This document shows positions 39,665 to 52,441 of a stretch of DNA of 64,000 nt, in pieces. This DNA is from Reinekea forsetii. Lineage in GTDB: Bacteria; Pseudomonadota; Gammaproteobacteria; Pseudomonadales; Natronospirillaceae. Under the pieces are notes generated by a model, which had not been told where the DNA came from, made no database searches, and saw only the letters and a program-made list of their open reading frames with translations. The stretch lies in assembly GCF_018860385.1 (NCBI RefSeq), contig NZ_JAHKPH010000014.1, positions 406,487 through 470,486 on the forward strand. The letters are read 5' to 3'. Position 1 is the stretch's first letter. The number at the start of each line of letters is the position of its first letter. The position numbers and the translations under genes were made by a program.

Positions 39665-39766
39665 TATTTAAAGTTCCAATGTTGGAAAATGCCCTTTATA
39701 GGCGTTTATACGATTAAAAAAGAGGCGAAATGGTACCTGTCGACGGCCTATATTGCCAGTCAGAAT

Positions 39767-40156
39767 TTAGGGATTCAGGTTTTTATTAGCGCGCTTGGCT
39801 AATTTTTTAAATTGCTTTTCTATCAACTCATGTAATTCTTTATCAGAAAGCTCTGACAAGCCTTTTCGACCCATGAATATGATGTCTAAATTTGGCAATT
39901 TAGATTGATTTAGGCGGAAATAATCTCGAGCAAACCGTTTAACGCGATTCCGATCGGTCGCATTTTTTACATTTTTCTTGGAGATGATAAAACCAAGGCG
40001 AGGCTTAGTTTCATTAAATTTTGCCAACAATAGGCAATTTGGGGAAGGGGCTTTGACATCAACTTTATCAAAAACCGTCCGGAAATCTTCTGCCGTGAGA
40101 AGTCTTACACGACGTGGAAATCCGAACGTTTTTTCAGCCACTGAATTCTTTAACAA
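39767..40156 (-). CDS. rnpA: ribonuclease P protein component
   Basis: Protein subunit of RNase P, which matures tRNA 5' ends. Recognised by FGFPRRVRLLTAEDF at the N-terminus and the RNR-type signature KNATDRNRVKRFARDYFR. No ATG is available: candidates are the TTG at 40156 (129 residues) and a GTG at 40141 (124 residues), which matches E. coli RnpA more closely in length before FPR. It lies 12 bases after rpmH, with which it is surely co-transcribed. Confidence 0.94.
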   Translation of the reverse strand: MLKNSVAEKTFGFPRRVRLLTAEDFRTVFDKVDVKAPSPNCLLLAKFNETKPRLGFIISKKNVKNATDRNRVKRFARDYFRLNQSKLPNLDIIFMGRKGLSELSDKELHELIEKQFKKLAKRANKNLNP

Positions 40157-40168
40157 AATGTTAATGAA

Positions 40169-40303
40169 TTAAGCGCTCAATACCGCACGTCCACGAGCAC
40201 GACGACGAGCTAGGATTTTACGGCCGTTTTTTGTTGCCATACGTGCACGGAAACCGTGGCTACGCTTACGCTTGATGGTACTAGGTTGAAATGTACGTTT
40301 CAT
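40169..40303 (-). CDS. rpmH: ribosomal protein L34
   Basis: A 44-residue, very basic large-subunit ribosomal protein. The start [19 protein letters not shown] and the end [12 protein letters not shown] are the typical L34 sequence. It is the first gene of the leftward operon from the origin. The leader holds a hairpin GCCATC/GATGGC (40326-40345). Confidence 0.98.
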   Translation of the reverse strand: MKRTFQPSTIKRKRSHGFRARMATKNGRKILARRRARGRAVLSA

Positions 40304-40325
40304 GTTCACGATCTCTTTTGGTTAG

Positions 40326-40345
40326 CCATCGTCAGTTTGATGGCT
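40326..40345 (-). promoter_or_regulatory. hairpin in the rpmH leader
   Basis: GCCATC (40326-40331) and GATGGC (40340-40345) are a perfect inverted repeat with an eight-base loop, 23 bases upstream of the rpmH start on the minus strand. It could affect translation or transcript stability. No T-run follows. Confidence 0.35.
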
Positions 40346-40379
40346 TTACAGTTCTGTGATCAACCTTAAATTTAAAAAG

Positions 40380-40840
40380 ATCAATCGGCTAAAAATTGGA
40401 TGGCGGATTCTAAAGGCTTTGCGCCAGTAAATCAATGATGTTTTTTTGATCATGGATAAATAATCCTTTTTGATCTCAAAGAGGTTTAAATTATTAATAT
40501 ATATATGAATTATATGTTTTTAAGATTTATTGTTATTAGTATTTATTAGTGAAGCCTTTATCTGTGGAAAAGGTGCTGCAGGCCTTTAAATCATTAACGA
40601 TCAGAGAATGATAAGGTTGTTTAAAAAGATAAGATAAGCTGAGAATTGAGGGCGTGTAACCAGTGTATAAGTAGCCGTTTTATGCACAGAACTTTATGCA
40701 CATTTTAGAGCACAAGCTTAATAACAGACTTATGCGCCTAGTTTTCCACAGCTTTTATCCACAAAAATAGTGATTAAGGGTAGCGATGCCTTGCTCTGTT
40801 AGCTAAAATGTTCGGCCGTTTTAATTGAATTGGAGTAAAG
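40380..40840 (+). other. oriC: chromosomal replication origin, oriC
   Basis: The 537-base gap between rpmH and dnaA contains no gene and has the parts of an origin. An A+T-rich tract at 40440-40555 (with TTATTAATATATATATGAAT near 40491) is the likely unwinding element. DnaA boxes follow: TTATGCACA at 40680-40688 and 40694-40702, TTTTCCACA at 40742-40750, TTATCCACA at 40755-40763, and reversed TGTGGAAAA at 40563-40571 and AGTGTATAA at 40662-40670. Several GATC sites (40380-40602) are present. Position and content match the Pseudomonas-type origin. The dnaA promoter should lie at its right end; TAAAAT (40804-40809) is a possible -10. Confidence 0.88.
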
Positions 40841-42286
40841 GTGCACGAGTCACTTTGGCAGCAATGCATAGAGCAACTACAAAATGAACTGCCTTCTCAC
40901 CAATTTAATACTTGGCTGCGCCCTCTAACATTGTCTGAATCTAGTGTTTTAACACTACTGGCACCCAATAGATTCATTGCTAATTGGGTTCGAGATAAAT
41001 ATGTTCAGCGTATTCAAACTATTTTAGAAGAACTTGGTTATAACGATGCAATCGAAATAGAAATCGCTAATGGCCAGGGAAAAAAACCGGTTGTTGCCTC
41101 TTCTAGACAAGCCGGTGCTAAAAAACCAACTCAAATGGATCTTAAGCCCTCGGCCAGTTCACCTGTTTCAACAACTAGTGCAGCGCCTGCTGTGATTGAA
41201 GATCGAAAGCAGCCAAAAGAAATTGAAGTTCAAACCACTGGTGCTAAACGCGGAAAAGGAAAGGTTCAGAGCTACTTAAACCCTTCCTTTACGTTTAAGT
41301 CGTTCGTTGAGGGTAAATCAAACCAGCTGGCATTGGCCGCCAGCCAGCAAATTGCTGAAAATGTCGGTGGGGCCTACAACCCATTGTTTATTTACGGTGG
41401 AGTGGGTTTAGGTAAAACCCACTTAATGCAGGCTATTGGTAATCACATTATTGATCAAAACCCCGCCGCCAAAGTGGTTTATTTGCACTCAGAACGCTTC
41501 GTTGCCGATATGGTCAAGGCATTACAATTAAATGCGATGCCAGAATTTAAAAAGTTTTACCGTAGTTTAGATGCGCTGTTAATTGACGATATTCAATTCT
41601 TCGCAAAGAAAGATCGTTCGCAAGAAGAATTTTTTCATACCTTTAATGCACTGCTTGAAGGTAATCAGCAAGTCATACTTACCTGTGACCGGTTTCCGAA
41701 AGAAATTGAAGGCTTAGAAGATCGTTTGAAATCTCGGTTTGGATGGGGTTTAACCGTTGCGGTAGAGCCTCCTGATCTTGAGACGCGTGTTGCTATTTTG
41801 ATGAAGAAAGCAGAAGAGCAAAAAGTTAAATTACCTGGCGAAGCTGCGTTCTTTATAGCGCAACGGATTCGATCAAACGTTCGTGAATTAGAAGGCGCTT
41901 TAAAACGAGTCAGTGCAAATGCTCGATTTACCGGCTCTGCTATTAATACAGCTTTTGTTAAGGAAGCGTTAAAAGACCTATTAGCTTTACAAGATAAGCA
42001 AGTCAGTATTGAAAACATTCAACGAACAGTAGCAGAATACTATAAAATAAAGATATCTGATCTTCACAGTAAAAGACGCAGTCGAAGCATTGCACGCCCT
42101 AGGCAGGTGGCTATGGCTTTGTCAAAAGAGCTGACTCAACACAGTTTACCTGAAATAGGTGAGGCATTTGGTGGTCGAGACCATACAACGGTGTTGCATG
42201 CATGCCGAAAAGTGAAAGAATTGCGTGAAACTATTCAAGATATACGAGAAGATTACAGTAACTTACATCGAACTTTGACAACATAA
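40841..42286 (+). CDS. dnaA: chromosomal replication initiator DnaA
   Basis: Binds DnaA boxes and opens oriC. The 481-residue protein has domain I ([21 protein letters not shown]), a variable linker (about 95-145), the AAA+ domain with Walker [13 protein letters not shown] and Walker [13 protein letters not shown], and domain IV with the DNA-binding signature [16 protein letters not shown]. The start is a GTG at 40841 with GGAG five bases upstream. It heads the dnaA-dnaN-recF-gyrB operon. Confidence 0.98.
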   Translation: MHESLWQQCIEQLQNELPSHQFNTWLRPLTLSESSVLTLLAPNRFIANWVRDKYVQRIQTILEELGYNDAIEIEIANGQGKKPVVASSRQAGAKKPTQMDLKPSASSPVSTTSAAPAVIEDRKQPKEIEVQTTGAKRGKGKVQSYLNPSFTFKSFVEGKSNQLALAASQQIAENVGGAYNPLFIYGGVGLGKTHLMQAIGNHIIDQNPAAKVVYLHSERFVADMVKALQLNAMPEFKKFYRSLDALLIDDIQFFAKKDRSQEEFFHTFNALLEGNQQVILTCDRFPKEIEGLEDRLKSRFGWGLTVAVEPPDLETRVAILMKKAEEQKVKLPGEAAFFIAQRIRSNVRELEGALKRVSANARFTGSAINTAFVKEALKDLLALQDKQVSIENIQRTVAEYYKIKISDLHSKRRSRSIARPRQVAMALSKELTQHSLPEIGEAFGGRDHTTVLHACRKVKELRETIQDIREDYSNLHRTLTT

Positions 42287-42303
42287 AAGATGGAACGAAC
42301 CTA

Positions 42304-43413
42304 ATGATTCAATTTTCCCTCGCTAGAGAACAACTTATTAAGCCGCTGCAGCTGGTCAGTGGTGTAGTTGAGAAACGTCAAACATTGCCCGTACTTTCTA
42401 ATGTGTTGTTGGAAGTCGAAGCAAATATGTTGTCGTTAACCGGAACCGATTTGGAAGTCGAGTTGGTCGGACGAGTAGAATTATCTGAGCCAGCAACGGA
42501 AGGTGCAATTACGGTACCGGCTAAGAAGTTCTTAGATATTGTACGATCACTGCCCGACGACGCCATCATCAGTTTGCAGCAAAATGAAGAGCGTGTTCAG
42601 GTTGTTAGTGGTCGTAGTAAGTTTACCTTATCTTCTTTAGCTGCGACCGAATTCCCTAATATTGAAAACGACGCTGAAGCTGAGCAATATCAGTTGCCGC
42701 AAAATGTAGTCAGCAAACTCATTGAAGCCACAGCTTTTGCAATGGCCCAACAAGACGTTCGCTACTATTTAAATGGTATGTTGGTTGAGTTTCATAACAG
42801 CACGGTGAGAACTGTGTCGACAGATGGTCACCGATTAGCGATGAGTGCTAGGCATATCGAAGGGCTAAATGTTGTTGAGCGCAAGCAAGTTATTGTACCT
42901 CGTAAAGGCATATTAGAGCTTAATCGTTTGCTCGAAGATAGCGACAGTACGGTGCAGATTGATATCAGTTCGTCGCATTTAAGAGCAGTTACGCCGACTT
43001 TTAGTTTTACCACTAAACTCGTAGATGGGAAATTTCCAGATTATGAGCGCGTTATTCCACGTGGTGGCGATAAAGAAATGGTGGGTGATCGTCAGGTTCT
43101 TAAATCAATATTCAGCCGCGCGGCTATTTTATCTAACGAAAAGTATCGCGGTGTCAGAATGTCATTGAGTGATGGCAATTTGGTTGTTAAAGCGAATAAC
43201 CCAGAACAAGAAGAAGCCGAAGTAGCGATCGAAGTGGATTATAACGGTCCAGATATCGAAGTAGGGTTTAATGTGAGTTACCTTCTCGATGTTTTAAACG
43301 TTATTAATGGCGAGCAAGTTCGATTTGTGATGGCCGATGCAAACTCGAGCTCGTTGGTTACCGACTTTGATGATGACGCATCTCAATATGTCGTTATGCC
43401 AATGCGCCTATAG
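42304..43413 (+). CDS. dnaN: DNA polymerase III beta subunit (sliding clamp)
   Basis: Ring-shaped processivity clamp of the replicative polymerase. The 369-residue protein has three repeated clamp folds. It begins IQFSLAREQLIKPLQLVSGV, carries YYLNGMLVE and VSTDGHRLA in the middle, and ends VVMPMRL, the typical clamp C-terminus. It follows dnaA by 17 bases. Confidence 0.98.
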   Translation: MIQFSLAREQLIKPLQLVSGVVEKRQTLPVLSNVLLEVEANMLSLTGTDLEVELVGRVELSEPATEGAITVPAKKFLDIVRSLPDDAIISLQQNEERVQVVSGRSKFTLSSLAATEFPNIENDAEAEQYQLPQNVVSKLIEATAFAMAQQDVRYYLNGMLVEFHNSTVRTVSTDGHRLAMSARHIEGLNVVERKQVIVPRKGILELNRLLEDSDSTVQIDISSSHLRAVTPTFSFTTKLVDGKFPDYERVIPRGGDKEMVGDRQVLKSIFSRAAILSNEKYRGVRMSLSDGNLVVKANNPEQEEAEVAIEVDYNGPDIEVGFNVSYLLDVLNVINGEQVRFVMADANSSSLVTDFDDDASQYVVMPMRL

Positions 43414-43431
43414 CGTTTAATCGAGCTTAAA

Positions 43432-46943
<3,512 letters not shown>

Positions 46944-46963
46944 GTACCATTGCCGTTAAATTT

Positions 46964-46999
46964 AAAAAGCCTACCTTCTGAAAAGAGGTAGGCTTTTTT
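46964..46999. terminator. rho-independent terminator after gyrB
   Basis: AAAAAGCCTACCT (46964-46976) pairs with AGGTAGGCTTTTT (46986-46998), with a T-run to the right and an A-run to the left. It can serve gyrB and the convergent acetyltransferase gene. The parS site starts directly after it. Confidence 0.88.
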
Positions 47000-47014
47000 G
47001 TTCCACGTGGAACA
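46999..47014. promoter_or_regulatory. parS site downstream of gyrB
   Basis: TGTTCCACGTGGAACA is a perfect 16-base palindrome and matches the parS sequence I remember from Pseudomonas. It lies between the gyrB terminator and the end of the convergent acetyltransferase gene. It is about 6 kb from oriC. Confidence 0.9.
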
Positions 47015-47016
47015 CT

Positions 47017-47526
47017 TTACTTTCTTAGTTTCATTTCCATCCATAAAACATCATGGTATTGATCAAATTTACGGCCTGCTTCATTCAATATACCCACCTC
47101 ATAAAAGCCCATTTTCTTATGTAACCCTATAGAAGCTGAATTAGGCAAAGTAATCAATGCATGTGCACGGTGAACGTCTTCTTTTCTTAAGCGATCAAAT
47201 AAAGCCTCGTACAAAACAGATCCTAACCCTTTGTGATTAACATTCGATGCTTTATAGATACTTACTTCAACCGAGGTGTCATAGGCTGCTTTTGGCCTTA
47301 GAGGTCCGGAATTAGCATAAGCGACTACGTTAGAGTCGACCTCTGCCACAAGGCATTGATGCCGACCAGAATGACCAAATTGATTAAACCAAGGGAGTCT
47401 AGTTTCAGTGGAATAGGGCAGGGTATCGAAAGTGACCGCGGTATCTTCAATAAACGGATTAAGGATTGAAACAACGGCTGAGAGATCTTTTTCTTCAATA
47501 TGTCTAATGGTAACTTTTGGGTGCAT
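47017..47526 (-). CDS. GNAT family N-acetyltransferase, phosphinothricin-acetyltransferase-like
   Basis: A 169-residue acetyltransferase. VTIRHIEEKDLSAVVSILNPFIEDTAVTFD (start region), the acetyl-CoA loop HKGLGSVLYEALFDRL and LHKKMGFYEVG fit the Pat/Bar-like GNAT group. The substrate is unknown. I chose the ATG at 47526 with AAGG six bases upstream; a longer reading runs into the next gene. It ends three bases from the parS palindrome. Confidence 0.85.
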   Translation of the reverse strand: MHPKVTIRHIEEKDLSAVVSILNPFIEDTAVTFDTLPYSTETRLPWFNQFGHSGRHQCLVAEVDSNVVAYANSGPLRPKAAYDTSVEVSIYKASNVNHKGLGSVLYEALFDRLRKEDVHRAHALITLPNSASIGLHKKMGFYEVGILNEAGRKFDQYHDVLWMEMKLRK

Positions 47527-47545
47527 GTATAGCCTTAAAAATGGT

Positions 47546-47854
47546 TTACGGAGACTCGTTAGGCCAGTAATACTCAATAGGGAACTTTCCCCTTTCGTTA
47601 GGAATTAGACCTTCTTTGGCTAACAGTTGGTGCTGTAATAACGAACCAGAGTGTTGAGTGATTTTTCGCTGACTGTTAATGATTCTAAACCAAGGTAAAT
47701 TACTGCCTTCGGGTAAGGTTCTTAACCAAGCTTGTATTTGTCTTACATGCACGCCACAAAGTTGGGCAATCGCCCCGTAGCTTGTGTAATAGCCCTCCGG
47801 AATAGAGGCTAAGGTTTGGTAGAATATGGTTTTGTCGTTCATCGCACTGTGCAT
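47546..47854 (-). CDS. alkyltransferase-like protein (MGMT-family, no active-site Cys)
   Basis: A protein of about 102 residues of the MGMT DNA-binding fold. YTSYGAIAQLCGVHVRQIQAWL is the helix-turn-helix region. Where active methyltransferases have PCHR, this has LPWFRIINSQ, with Trp in place of Cys. It is therefore an alkyltransferase-like (ATL/YbaZ) protein, which flags O6-alkylguanine for nucleotide excision repair. The start could be 47854 or the ATG at 47842. It is followed closely by the acetyltransferase gene. Confidence 0.88.
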   Translation of the reverse strand: MHSAMNDKTIFYQTLASIPEGYYTSYGAIAQLCGVHVRQIQAWLRTLPEGSNLPWFRIINSQRKITQHSGSLLQHQLLAKEGLIPNERGKFPIEYYWPNESP

Positions 47855-47890
47855 TTACACTTGAATGACTAAGCATAAACGGAAAGACAA

Positions 47891-47923
47891 AAAAAAGCCC
47901 AACAATTAATAGTTAGGCTTTTT
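47891..47923. terminator. rho-independent terminator between peroxiredoxin and ATL genes
   Basis: AAAAAGCC-AAC (about 47892-47903) pairs with GTT-GGCTTTTT (47912-47923) with one mismatch, flanked by A- and T-runs. Both neighbours run leftward; it would end the ... upstream peroxiredoxin transcript (start at 48416). Confidence 0.7.
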
Positions 47924-47939
47924 AGTTAATTGCAAACAA

Positions 47940-48416
47940 TTAAAGTGCGTTTAATACCGCTTCTACTGAAGAGTGCTCGAACCCACCTTCTTCAATGCCA
48001 ATCCATTCAACGACACCATTATTAGCTATTAACGCGTAGCGTTCTGAACGAACACCCATGTTTGCATCGGTTAAATCTAAGACTAAATCTACGGCTTCAG
48101 TAAAATTAGCACTGCCGTCTGCAATCATACGTATATTTTCTGCGTTCTGAGATTCGCCCCAAGCACCCATCACCCAAGCATCATTAACACTGAGGCATAC
48201 AATTTCATCAACACCTTTAGCTTTCAACTCATCTGCTTTTACAACAAAGCCTGGAAGGTGAGCAGCGCTGCAAGTTGGCGTAAACGCGCCTGGAAGTGCG
48301 AAAAGCACGACCTTTTTGTTTGCAAAGATTTCATCACTGGAAACCTTCACAGGCCCTTCTTTTGATAATTCAGATAGTTCAACACTGGGTAAAGTATCAC
48401 CGACTTTAATAGGCAT
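47940..48416 (-). CDS. peroxiredoxin, Prx5/PrxII type
   Basis: A 158-residue thiol peroxidase. The peroxidatic Cys is in PGAFTPTCSAAHLPGF, the signature of the Prx5 group, followed by CLSVNDAWVMGAWG. No glutaredoxin domain is fused, unlike some relatives. I chose the ATG at 48416 because AAGAGA lies upstream; the frame is open to 48476. It protects against hydrogen peroxide or alkyl peroxides. Confidence 0.92.
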   Translation of the reverse strand: MPIKVGDTLPSVELSELSKEGPVKVSSDEIFANKKVVLFALPGAFTPTCSAAHLPGFVVKADELKAKGVDEIVCLSVNDAWVMGAWGESQNAENIRMIADGSANFTEAVDLVLDLTDANMGVRSERYALIANNGVVEWIGIEEGGFEHSSVEAVLNAL

Positions 48417-48575
48417 AATAAATCTCTTATTGTATGAAAAGTATTTAAACAATGGGGACAAGTTGCACGCTTTCAATACTTACTTTTCACCATACTCACT
48501 ATTTAGACGGCCATTCCCGATTAAATACTGCTAGACTAAAGGGATACCTTGTTATAATTGTGAGTTACTTCTATT

Positions 48576-50939
48576 TTGCTTAAGTTCAATTCCCATTTGA
48601 TTCATAAGAAGCTTTTAGCATTCGGAATGTTTGTTTTTTTTGCTTTTCAGCAAATGTCAGTCGCCGCTGAGACTACCACAACCGTTGAACTCAATAACCA
48701 ACCATCTCCTTATCTGGGCACGTTTGTTGAACTCCTCCCCGATAAAGATGATGCTCTTTCACCGTTTTCAATCGCTTTGCCTGAATGGTCCTCGCAATGG
48801 CAAAGCTATGATAAAGATATTATTAATTTAGGTTATGCCACAATTCCTTACTGGATTCGGTTTCGAGTAGACGCATCGGCGTCACTCTATAAACAGTGGG
48901 ACCTAGTGATCAGTACGGCTGTATTAGATTACATAGATATCTACCAAATCTTTGAAGATACAGGGCCTAGACTAATTTATCGTTCAGGTATGCAACGGTC
49001 TTTTGCGAATAGAATAGAAGATCATCGATTTTCAATTGTGCCGCTTAAAATATACAACGAACCGGGCAAGCCTACAGAGTTTATGTTGCGCGTTAAAACA
49101 AAAGGTTCTTTTTACATGCCACTAAAGCTCTACCCCAGTGGCGATTTTTGGTCCCCTTTGCAAAAGCAAGATATTTTCAACTGGATGTTCTACGGCGTAA
49201 TTCTAGCCATGGCGTTGTACAACCTATTTTTGTACACCTCGGTTAAAGATTCTGCGTACCTATATTATGTGTTTTTTATTTCCTCGTTTGCGATGTTACA
49301 CCTTTCACTCGACGGCTATATCTTTCAGCATTTCTGGCCATTTGACCAAGGCTATAGTTATGCACCAGATACTGTTTTTACACTAATGACGGCCATGTTC
49401 GGCTTCCTTTTTCTCAGCAAATTCATGGATTTAAAGCATCAGCTCCCAAACATTAACCGAGTTATTGTTTCACTGGCGCTGATCCAAATTCCAATTATCT
49501 TCTTATCAATTTACTACCATGATGTTGCGTTCGATCGTTGGACATTATTGCCGATATCTCTCATGTTGGTTTTAGCGGTTTGCGTTGGCTTTTATGCTAC
49601 GGCTAAAGGTCTCGAAACAGCAAGATACTTCTTAATTGCCTGGTTATTGTTTGCCTTAGGCAATACTTATTTGATGATTTCTTTATCAGGTGCACCCTTA
49701 TTTGATTTTTCGCCTTTGCTGGTCTCAAAAGCCTCTGCATTTGCTGAGGCGATGCTTTTGAGCTTTGCATTAGCGCAAAGAATACGACGACTCAGTGATG
49801 ATCGTGAAAAACAACGTATTAAAGCGGAAGCGCAAAGTTACTTTTTAGCCCAAGTAAGCCACGAAATTCGAACCCCACTTAACGGCGTTTTAGGGACGGT
49901 AGAGCTTTTAGATCAGACAGATTTAAACCAAGAGCAAAAAGGTTACATAAATATCATTAAAGGGTCTGGGCAGTCTTTGTTAACCCTTGTGGGTGATGTT
50001 CTTGATTATTCTAAAATTGAAGCCGGAAAAATGGACGTTAAATATGATCAGGTAGCAATACAAGATCTGGCCACCCAAGAATTTGAATTATTCAGGCCGA
50101 ATGCGGCACAAAAGAATTTAGAGTTTACGCTCCATATTTCCAGCAATGTTCCAACATGGGTATCAACAGACGCACACCGTTTGCGACAAATTTGGTCTAA
50201 CTTAATTTCTAATGCGATTAAGTTTACGGATTACGGCTACGTCAGAGTCTTTTTGGGAGTCACTGTCGAAAACGATGAGAAGCAGCTCAGTTTTTCAGTA
50301 AGCGACAGTGGCATGGGTATACCTATAAATGAGCAGCCATCACTATTTAACGCCTATAAACAAGTGAAAGTAGGTAAGCGAAGAGTTTATGGAGGAACCG
50401 GCTTAGGCTTGGCTATTTCTAAAGAATTAGTCGAATTGCTGGGAGGTTCAATTTCGTTAGAAAGTGACTTAGGTAAAGGGTCTATCTTTAAAATACTCTT
50501 ACCGTTGAATGTAGTTGAGCTCCCAGAACTGCCTTCAGAAAAAGAGCTTAAAATAGAGCCAGGCCGAACCATGAGAATTTTGGTGGCTGAAGATAACCTA
50601 GTGAACCAAAAAGTAGTGGAAGGTTTATTAATTAAATTGGGCCATTCTGTCAGTGTGGTACACCACGGTAAAGACGCACTGGAAAGAAGACAGTCGGCTG
50701 ATTTTGATTTCGACCTTATTTTGATGGATTGTGAGATGCCAAGTATGGACGGTTACGAAGCGACAGCAAGAATTAGAGCATTTGAAAAACAAGAACGCTT
50801 GCCTGAAATTCCAATTGTCGCGCTGACTGCACATGCCCTAGAAGAAGTACGAAATCGTTGCATACAATCGGGTATGACTGACTTTTTAACTAAGCCAATA
50901 AATACCAATAAATTGATTCGAACATTAAACAAATATTAA
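48576..50939 (+). CDS. LadS-like hybrid sensor histidine kinase (7TMR-DISM, HisKA, HATPase, REC)
   Basis: A 787-residue hybrid kinase. A signal peptide (residues 1-31) is followed by a periplasmic 7TMR-DISM sensing domain (about 40-190), seven membrane helices (about 200-400), HisKA with the phosphorylated His429 in VSHEIRTPLNGVLG, HATPase (SDSGMGIP, YGGTGLGLAISKEL) and a receiver domain with Asp718 in LILMDCEMPSMDG. This layout is that of LadS of Pseudomonas. No HPt domain is attached, so a partner is needed. The start is a TTG at 48576; an ATG at 48627 would cut the signal peptide. Its stop abuts the convergent cyclase stop. Confidence 0.87.
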   Translation: MLKFNSHLIHKKLLAFGMFVFFAFQQMSVAAETTTTVELNNQPSPYLGTFVELLPDKDDALSPFSIALPEWSSQWQSYDKDIINLGYATIPYWIRFRVDASASLYKQWDLVISTAVLDYIDIYQIFEDTGPRLIYRSGMQRSFANRIEDHRFSIVPLKIYNEPGKPTEFMLRVKTKGSFYMPLKLYPSGDFWSPLQKQDIFNWMFYGVILAMALYNLFLYTSVKDSAYLYYVFFISSFAMLHLSLDGYIFQHFWPFDQGYSYAPDTVFTLMTAMFGFLFLSKFMDLKHQLPNINRVIVSLALIQIPIIFLSIYYHDVAFDRWTLLPISLMLVLAVCVGFYATAKGLETARYFLIAWLLFALGNTYLMISLSGAPLFDFSPLLVSKASAFAEAMLLSFALAQRIRRLSDDREKQRIKAEAQSYFLAQVSHEIRTPLNGVLGTVELLDQTDLNQEQKGYINIIKGSGQSLLTLVGDVLDYSKIEAGKMDVKYDQVAIQDLATQEFELFRPNAAQKNLEFTLHISSNVPTWVSTDAHRLRQIWSNLISNAIKFTDYGYVRVFLGVTVENDEKQLSFSVSDSGMGIPINEQPSLFNAYKQVKVGKRRVYGGTGLGLAISKELVELLGGSISLESDLGKGSIFKILLPLNVVELPELPSEKELKIEPGRTMRILVAEDNLVNQKVVEGLLIKLGHSVSVVHHGKDALERRQSADFDFDLILMDCEMPSMDGYEATARIRAFEKQERLPEIPIVALTAHALEEVRNRCIQSGMTDFLTKPINTNKLIRTLNKY

Positions 50940-52382
50940 TTAGGCGGCTGTAGAAACCTTATTGCGCCCCTCATTTTTTGAAGCATAGAGCGCGCCATCG
51001 GCTCTATTTATCCATTCCTCAGTGGCTTCGTTTTTTACCAATTGAGCCACACCGGCTGAAATAGTAATGGGGACCGGTTTGTTTTGAAAATGAAATGGTC
51101 GGGATTCTATTCGCTGTCGTATTTTATCAACCGCCGTAAACGCCTCTTCTAAGGAAGTTTGCGGTAATAGTAGAATAAATTCCTCGCCACCAAAGCGGGC
51201 TAAAAAGTCTGAAGCGCGGGATACTTTTTTCATTTCTTTTGACATCATTTTTAACACCTTATCACCGACAAGATGACCAAACTGATCGTTAATGCGCTTA
51301 AAAAAATCAATATCCAAAACAGCAATGCTAATGGGTTGGTTAAAGCGCTGAGCGCGAGTGAGCTCTTCATTCAGCCTTTGCTCAAAACCAAGCCTGTTGG
51401 GTAATTGAGTGAGGGGGTCATGCATACTCAATTGCCGTTCTTTTTGTAGAGCCTTGATCAGCGAAACATTTTCACTTTCTAGCGCTTGAATGTGCTCATT
51501 CATTACAATTTTATTAGCATTAAGGTTAGACAGTTTTCCAGCGTAACTGCTTTGATAAGCTTCTAAACGATTTGTAATTGCGTCGAGAGATTCGAGTAAA
51601 TCGTTTTTGAGTAAATTTAGTTCACTGTGTTGGTCAATTTTATCGCGAGCATCGCTCATTTGCTGACTGATACTGCTGTTAAAATCTAAATTTATTTGTT
51701 TGATTTCATCGAGCGTCTTTGAATCGTCGGCAACGATGTCATTGATGCGCTTGAGCTTTAAATTGAGTTCAGCTAAGTAGTCTTCAAATTGCTCTTTTTC
51801 TTTTGTAACCCGCTCTTGCAATAAAGTAATAATTTTCGATGCTAATTTATCTAAGGTTTCCCAATCAGGGGTGGGTGAGAGCGATTTTGATAACTCAACC
51901 AGCACTCCGTCTTGGTCCCCCAATTGCGCTAAGGCTTCGATTAAAGATAAAAAACGGGAACTTAATCGTTCTCTTACCTTATCTAAATCTTCGTTTACAG
52001 TACCCTCAGATACTGGGTGCAAAAGGACCTTATCTATTTCGGCAGATATGGGTTCGGCTATTTGGATGAGATCATTTATTAAAGCGTCTTTTTGTAATAA
52101 CGGGCCAACGAGTGATTCTCTTCTCTGTTCAGTGCTGCCATGCAAGAGTCTTCTAAAGGAATCACCAAAACGATTTATGTTGGCTTGCATATCAAGTTCT
52201 AGCTCATCATAGACCGCCTCAGCATCGCTTAATGCTGCCTTTAGGGCATCATCGGAAACATCATTCGATTTAAGAAGGCTACGGAACTCTTTTAACTTAA
52301 CATCCAGCTTTGCATCTAAGCCCATTAACATAAGTGCTAAGCTGTTAGCACTTTGTTCACATGTATTAATATCTTGAGGCAT
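50940..52382 (-). CDS. diguanylate cyclase with long N-terminal coiled coil
   Basis: A 480-residue cytoplasmic protein. Residues 1-310 are mostly helical and rich in predicted coiled coil, with no recognised sensor domain. The GGDEF domain follows, with GGEEF at 398-402 and an I-site RASD five residues before it, so it should be active and feedback-inhibited. Its position before an EEP-hydrolase gene, dsbA, cytochrome c4 and engB resembles the PA5487-PA5492 block of Pseudomonas as I remember it. Confidence 0.88.
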   Translation of the reverse strand: MPQDINTCEQSANSLALMLMGLDAKLDVKLKEFRSLLKSNDVSDDALKAALSDAEAVYDELELDMQANINRFGDSFRRLLHGSTEQRRESLVGPLLQKDALINDLIQIAEPISAEIDKVLLHPVSEGTVNEDLDKVRERLSSRFLSLIEALAQLGDQDGVLVELSKSLSPTPDWETLDKLASKIITLLQERVTKEKEQFEDYLAELNLKLKRINDIVADDSKTLDEIKQINLDFNSSISQQMSDARDKIDQHSELNLLKNDLLESLDAITNRLEAYQSSYAGKLSNLNANKIVMNEHIQALESENVSLIKALQKERQLSMHDPLTQLPNRLGFEQRLNEELTRAQRFNQPISIAVLDIDFFKRINDQFGHLVGDKVLKMMSKEMKKVSRASDFLARFGGEEFILLLPQTSLEEAFTAVDKIRQRIESRPFHFQNKPVPITISAGVAQLVKNEATEEWINRADGALYASKNEGRNKVSTAA

Positions 52383-52441
52383 CGATTAAAACCTACTTAC
52401 GGGATAAATGATTAGTATAGCCTAAGTCTCAACACTGCCAG

